Positions 63,896 through 64,000 of a stretch of 64,000 nt of DNA are shown piece after piece. The notes under the pieces are model-generated. The model saw only the letters and a list, made by a program, of their open reading frames with translations, did not search any database and was not told the DNA's origin. The first letter of the stretch is position 1, and each line of letters opens with the position of its first letter. Position numbers and translations under genes: made by a program. Source of the stretch: Clostridiales bacterium (GTDB lineage: Bacteria > Bacillota > Clostridia > Caldicoprobacterales > DTU083); contig DUSN01000062.1 in assembly GCA_012842605.1 (NCBI GenBank), positions 1-64,000 on the forward strand, given 5' to 3'.

Positions 63896-64000
63896 ATGTA
63901 CAACAAGACCGGTTGTCTTTTGATACATGGCTTTGGAGGCGACCCAAGCGACGTTGAACCTCTTGCAGATTTTTTGCATCAAAAAGGCATTTTAGTACTA
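63896..64000 (+). CDS. Alpha/beta hydrolase (carboxylesterase-like), 5' end only
   Basis: The last 105 bases encode the first 35 residues of a serine hydrolase. The CLLIHGFGGDPSDVEPLADFL segment has the oxyanion-hole HGFGG of esterases such as Est30. ATG follows GGGAGA. The catalytic Ser, Asp and His lie outside the window, so function and completeness are unknown. Confidence 0.8.
   Translation, partial: MYNKTGCLLIHGFGGDPSDVEPLADFLHQKGILVL

Overview
The window reads as chromosome of an endospore-forming, low-to-moderate-GC Firmicute of class Clostridia. Supporting evidence is the spoIIAA-spoIIAB-sigF operon with a sigma-H-type promoter, spoVA, yunB and bofC-like genes, a T-box leader on hisS-aspS, the SCIFF peptide and its radical SAM maturase, HemZ, and many strong AGGAGG Shine-Dalgarno sites in front of ATG, GTG and TTG starts. 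No rRNA, tRNA, CRISPR array or prophage was seen. Gene starts were mostly set by Shine-Dalgarno spacing.

Region 1 (1-24.7 kb) is almost all housekeeping on the minus strand. It holds a glyA fragment, trxA/rseC/tcdA behind aspS and hisS (T-box), hemZ, a metallo-beta-lactamase hydrolase, dtd, rel and apt, recJ, the scfA-scfB pair with a TIGR04086 membrane gene, yajC, tgt, queA and ruvBAC. The divergent argG-argH follows on the plus strand. Region 2 (24.7-34 kb) has proA/proB, a BofC-like and an amidase-like gene each preceded by a hairpin over the ribosome binding region, yebC, yunB, a cysteine hydrolase and a class A PBP. Region 3 (33.7-37.5 kb) is the sporulation block: a short spoVA-type operon and spoIIA-sigF. 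Region 4 (37.6-50.4 kb) has L25 with a long leader hairpin, an alpha-oxoamine synthase with a palindromic operator, a Tyr-rich protein, an FtsH-like protease, a degenerate tandem repeat, a second class A PBP, and a TPR/mrfB/mrfA DNA repair operon. Region 5 (50.4-64 kb) is more accessory: a REP-associated tyrosine transposase (RAYT), a complete pyruvate dehydrogenase operon, a flavin oxidoreductase-like gene, a Sel1 protein, dinB, a three-gene ABC-2 exporter with an attenuator-like leader, and the start of an alpha/beta hydrolase.

The most unusual signal is a dispersed repeat, GGGGACAGTTCTCAA (variant GGGGACATTTCTCAA), that occurs singly, in pairs and as inverted pairs at seven loci. It flanks the RAYT gene on both sides, abuts the stop codons of several genes, and is present as four in-frame copies inside the interdomain linker of the PDH E2 subunit, where each copy encodes Gly-Asp-(Ser/Ile)-Ser-Gln. 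The RAYT promoter carries a LexA/DinR box (GAAC-N4-GTTC) in a block almost identical to the dinB promoter, so this REP/RAYT system appears to be wired to the SOS response.

A second theme is RNA-level control. It includes a hisS-aspS T-box whose specifier region reads GACAC (overlapping Asp and His codons), hairpins that bury the ribosome binding site or start codon of three genes, a perfect 12-bp hairpin between scfA and scfB, and tandem terminators with an overlapping leader ORF ahead of the ABC operon.
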